Assembly (NCBI GenBank): GCA_019638525.1
Contig: JAHBTO010000005.1
Location: 62,001 to 126,000 of the forward strand
DNA length: 64,000 nucleotides
Direction: 5' to 3'
DNA from: Ferruginibacter sp.
GTDB lineage: Bacteria; Bacteroidota; Bacteroidia; Chitinophagales; Chitinophagaceae
Each line of letters begins with the position of its first letter. Positions within the stretch are counted from its first letter, which is position 1. A program made the position numbers and the translations under genes. Of the stretch, positions 63,025 through 64,000 are shown piece by piece. A model generated the notes under the pieces. The model worked only from the letters and a program-made list of their open reading frames with translations, did not search any database and was not told the origin of the DNA.

Positions 63025-63102
63025 ATTAATTTGTTTCAATTAATACAATGCCACCCTGCACTTTATTATCAGTGTAGAATGGCACTTACTAACTTTGTAA
63101 AT

Positions 63103-64000
63103 TTACATTTTTATTTCGGAAGTACCGGGTTTACCAGATATAAACCATAATCCCAGGAAGGTAAAAATTCCGTTAATAATTAACAGCTCAATACCTACCT
63201 GGTAGCCACCCAGTAATGCAGCTGAATTCTCTCTCAACAAGTATGTAAGCAATGGTGCTACCAAACAAATTATGGTTACAATAATTCCGTCTTTAATTTG
63301 TCTTTTTGTAAGAATGCCAAAAGCAAACAAGCCAAGCAGTGGCCCGTAGGTGTATCCTGCAAGATCGAGTATTACATAGATGATGGATTTATTATCGATA
63401 GCTTTAAATGCCAGGATACAGAGGAAAAATATAAATGCAAAAGTGAAATGTACTGTCAGCCTTGTCTTTTTACGTTTTTTTTCATCCCAGTCTTCCCTTC
63501 TTTTTAATCCTAAAATATCAATACAAAAAGAAGAAGTAAGTGCTGTTAATGCGCCATCGGCGCTTGGAAACAAGGCAGAGATTAATGCAATGATAAAAAT
63601 AATGCTCACAGCCTTGGGTAAAAACTCAAGCGCTACAGTGGGAAACAAATCATCGCCAATGATATTTTTACCATTCAGCAGTAATTGCTTTCCGTCATAC
63701 TCGCCGCCATGCTGCAAAATGTATAAATACAAGATACCTCCCAGCAATAAAAAGAGGAAGTTAACCAGCACAATAACGGTACTGAATGTTATCATATTTT
63801 TTTGCGAATCTTTAAGGTTTTTTACACTGATGTTTTTTTGCATCATCTCCTGGTCAAGCCCCGTCATAGCAATAGTGATAAAAGCGCCGCCTATAATTTG
63901 CTTAACAAAAAATCCTTTGCTGCCAATATCGGTATTAAAAATATTAGTATATCCTTTTAAGCTTAAATCATCTAAAGCACTGCCAATGTTGAGGTTTAGG
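63103..64000 (-). CDS. Sodium:solute symporter family protein (C-terminal part; gene continues past the window)
   Basis: At least 299 codons are visible, and the frame is open to the right edge. The sequence before Met63867 (…GGAFITIAMTGLDQEMMQKN) is in frame, so that ATG is internal. The conserved SSS segment ALFPSADGALTALTSSFCIDIL and the Na+-site region GGAFITIAMTGLDQE are visible, with about seven hydrophobic helices. It imports an unknown solute with Na+. The N-terminal helices that would help to identify the solute are outside the window. Confidence 0.88.
   Translation of the reverse strand, partial: LNLNIGSALDDLSLKGYTNIFNTDIGSKGFFVKQIIGGAFITIAMTGLDQEMMQKNISVKNLKDSQKNMITFSTVIVLVNFLFLLLGGILYLYILQHGGEYDGKQLLLNGKNIIGDDLFPTVALEFLPKAVSIIFIIALISALFPSADGALTALTSSFCIDILGLKRREDWDEKKRKKTRLTVHFTFAFIFFLCILAFKAIDNKSIIYVILDLAGYTYGPLLGLFAFGILTKRQIKDGIIVTIICLVAPLLTYLLRENSAALLGGYQVGIELLIINGIFTFLGLWFISGKPGTSEIKM

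Noticed and set aside
63040..63100. Imperfect inverted repeat (TGCCACCCTGCAC with GTGTAGAATGGCA) as a terminator of the symporter gene
   Set aside because: It has two mismatches in the stem and no T run on the minus-strand side, so termination is not supported.
1..64000. tRNA, rRNA, CRISPR arrays, insertion sequences or prophage
   Set aside because: Reading the intergenic regions showed no cloverleaf-like stretches, no regularly spaced repeats, no transposase-like proteins and no flanking terminal repeats. A tRNAscan or ISfinder-type search could still find something I cannot see by eye.

Overview
The window looks like a chromosomal segment of a Bacteroidota bacterium, most likely of the Chitinophagaceae/Chitinophagales type (an inference from gene families, not a computed placement). 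The DNA is AT-rich throughout, roughly 35-40% G+C by eye. Several genes are preceded by the Bacteroidota -7 element TAnnTTTG, and there is almost no Shine-Dalgarno signal. Two proteins end in type IX secretion (T9SS) sorting-tail-like domains. Typical Bacteroidota families are present: WG-repeat, DUF1573, DUF6702, the small family often labelled 'ABC transporter ATPase', and a fused E1 alpha/beta dehydrogenase. I see no tRNA, rRNA, CRISPR array, insertion sequence or prophage.

Layout. 1-6.5 kb: end of an unknown gene, a secreted WG-repeat protein, an esterase, rlmH, a rhomboid protease, tilS and a TPR protein. 6.6-12.1 kb: etfB-etfA, a bifunctional nuclease, ispE, rocD (behind a structured leader) and a VIT1/CCC1-type transporter. 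12.1-19.2 kb: a 766-base non-coding stretch, a secreted parallel beta-helix T9SS cargo, a CDF transporter with a cysteine cluster, a DnaQ/GIY-YIG fusion nuclease, a cupin, a LysE-type exporter and YceI. 19.5-23.3 kb: the most interesting locus, a tightly packed operon of UbiA-type prenyltransferase, type III polyketide synthase, SAM methyltransferase and geranylgeranyl-reductase-like flavoprotein. It is divergent from YceI, a lipid-binding family, and convergent with an ATP-grasp ligase.

24.4-33.7 kb: an Fe-S CCG-domain protein with a very good promoter, a conserved small protein, an M13 peptidase, two secreted/TPR proteins, a cysteine desulfurase, glmM and a methyltransferase. 33.8-40.9 kb: two tandem LTA-synthase-like sulfatases facing away from a PAP2 phosphatase and a CorC-type protein, then DUF6702 and HupE/UreJ. 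41-50.3 kb: M1 peptidase, esterase, MORN-like protein, sortilin-like beta-propeller, tryptophan 2,3-dioxygenase, outer-membrane barrel and a YebC regulator. 50.3-64 kb: TRIC channel, fused E1 dehydrogenase, two DUF1573 proteins, aquaporin, peroxiredoxin, a mini T9SS-tail protein, grpE-dnaJ, a vWA protein, hpt, glucosaminidase-LysM, O-methyltransferase and a truncated Na+/solute symporter.

Most of the window is housekeeping and cell-envelope biology. The polyketide/prenyl operon is the best candidate for an undescribed system. Its gene content predicts a methylated, prenylated aromatic or quinone-like lipid, but no product can be read from sequence alone.
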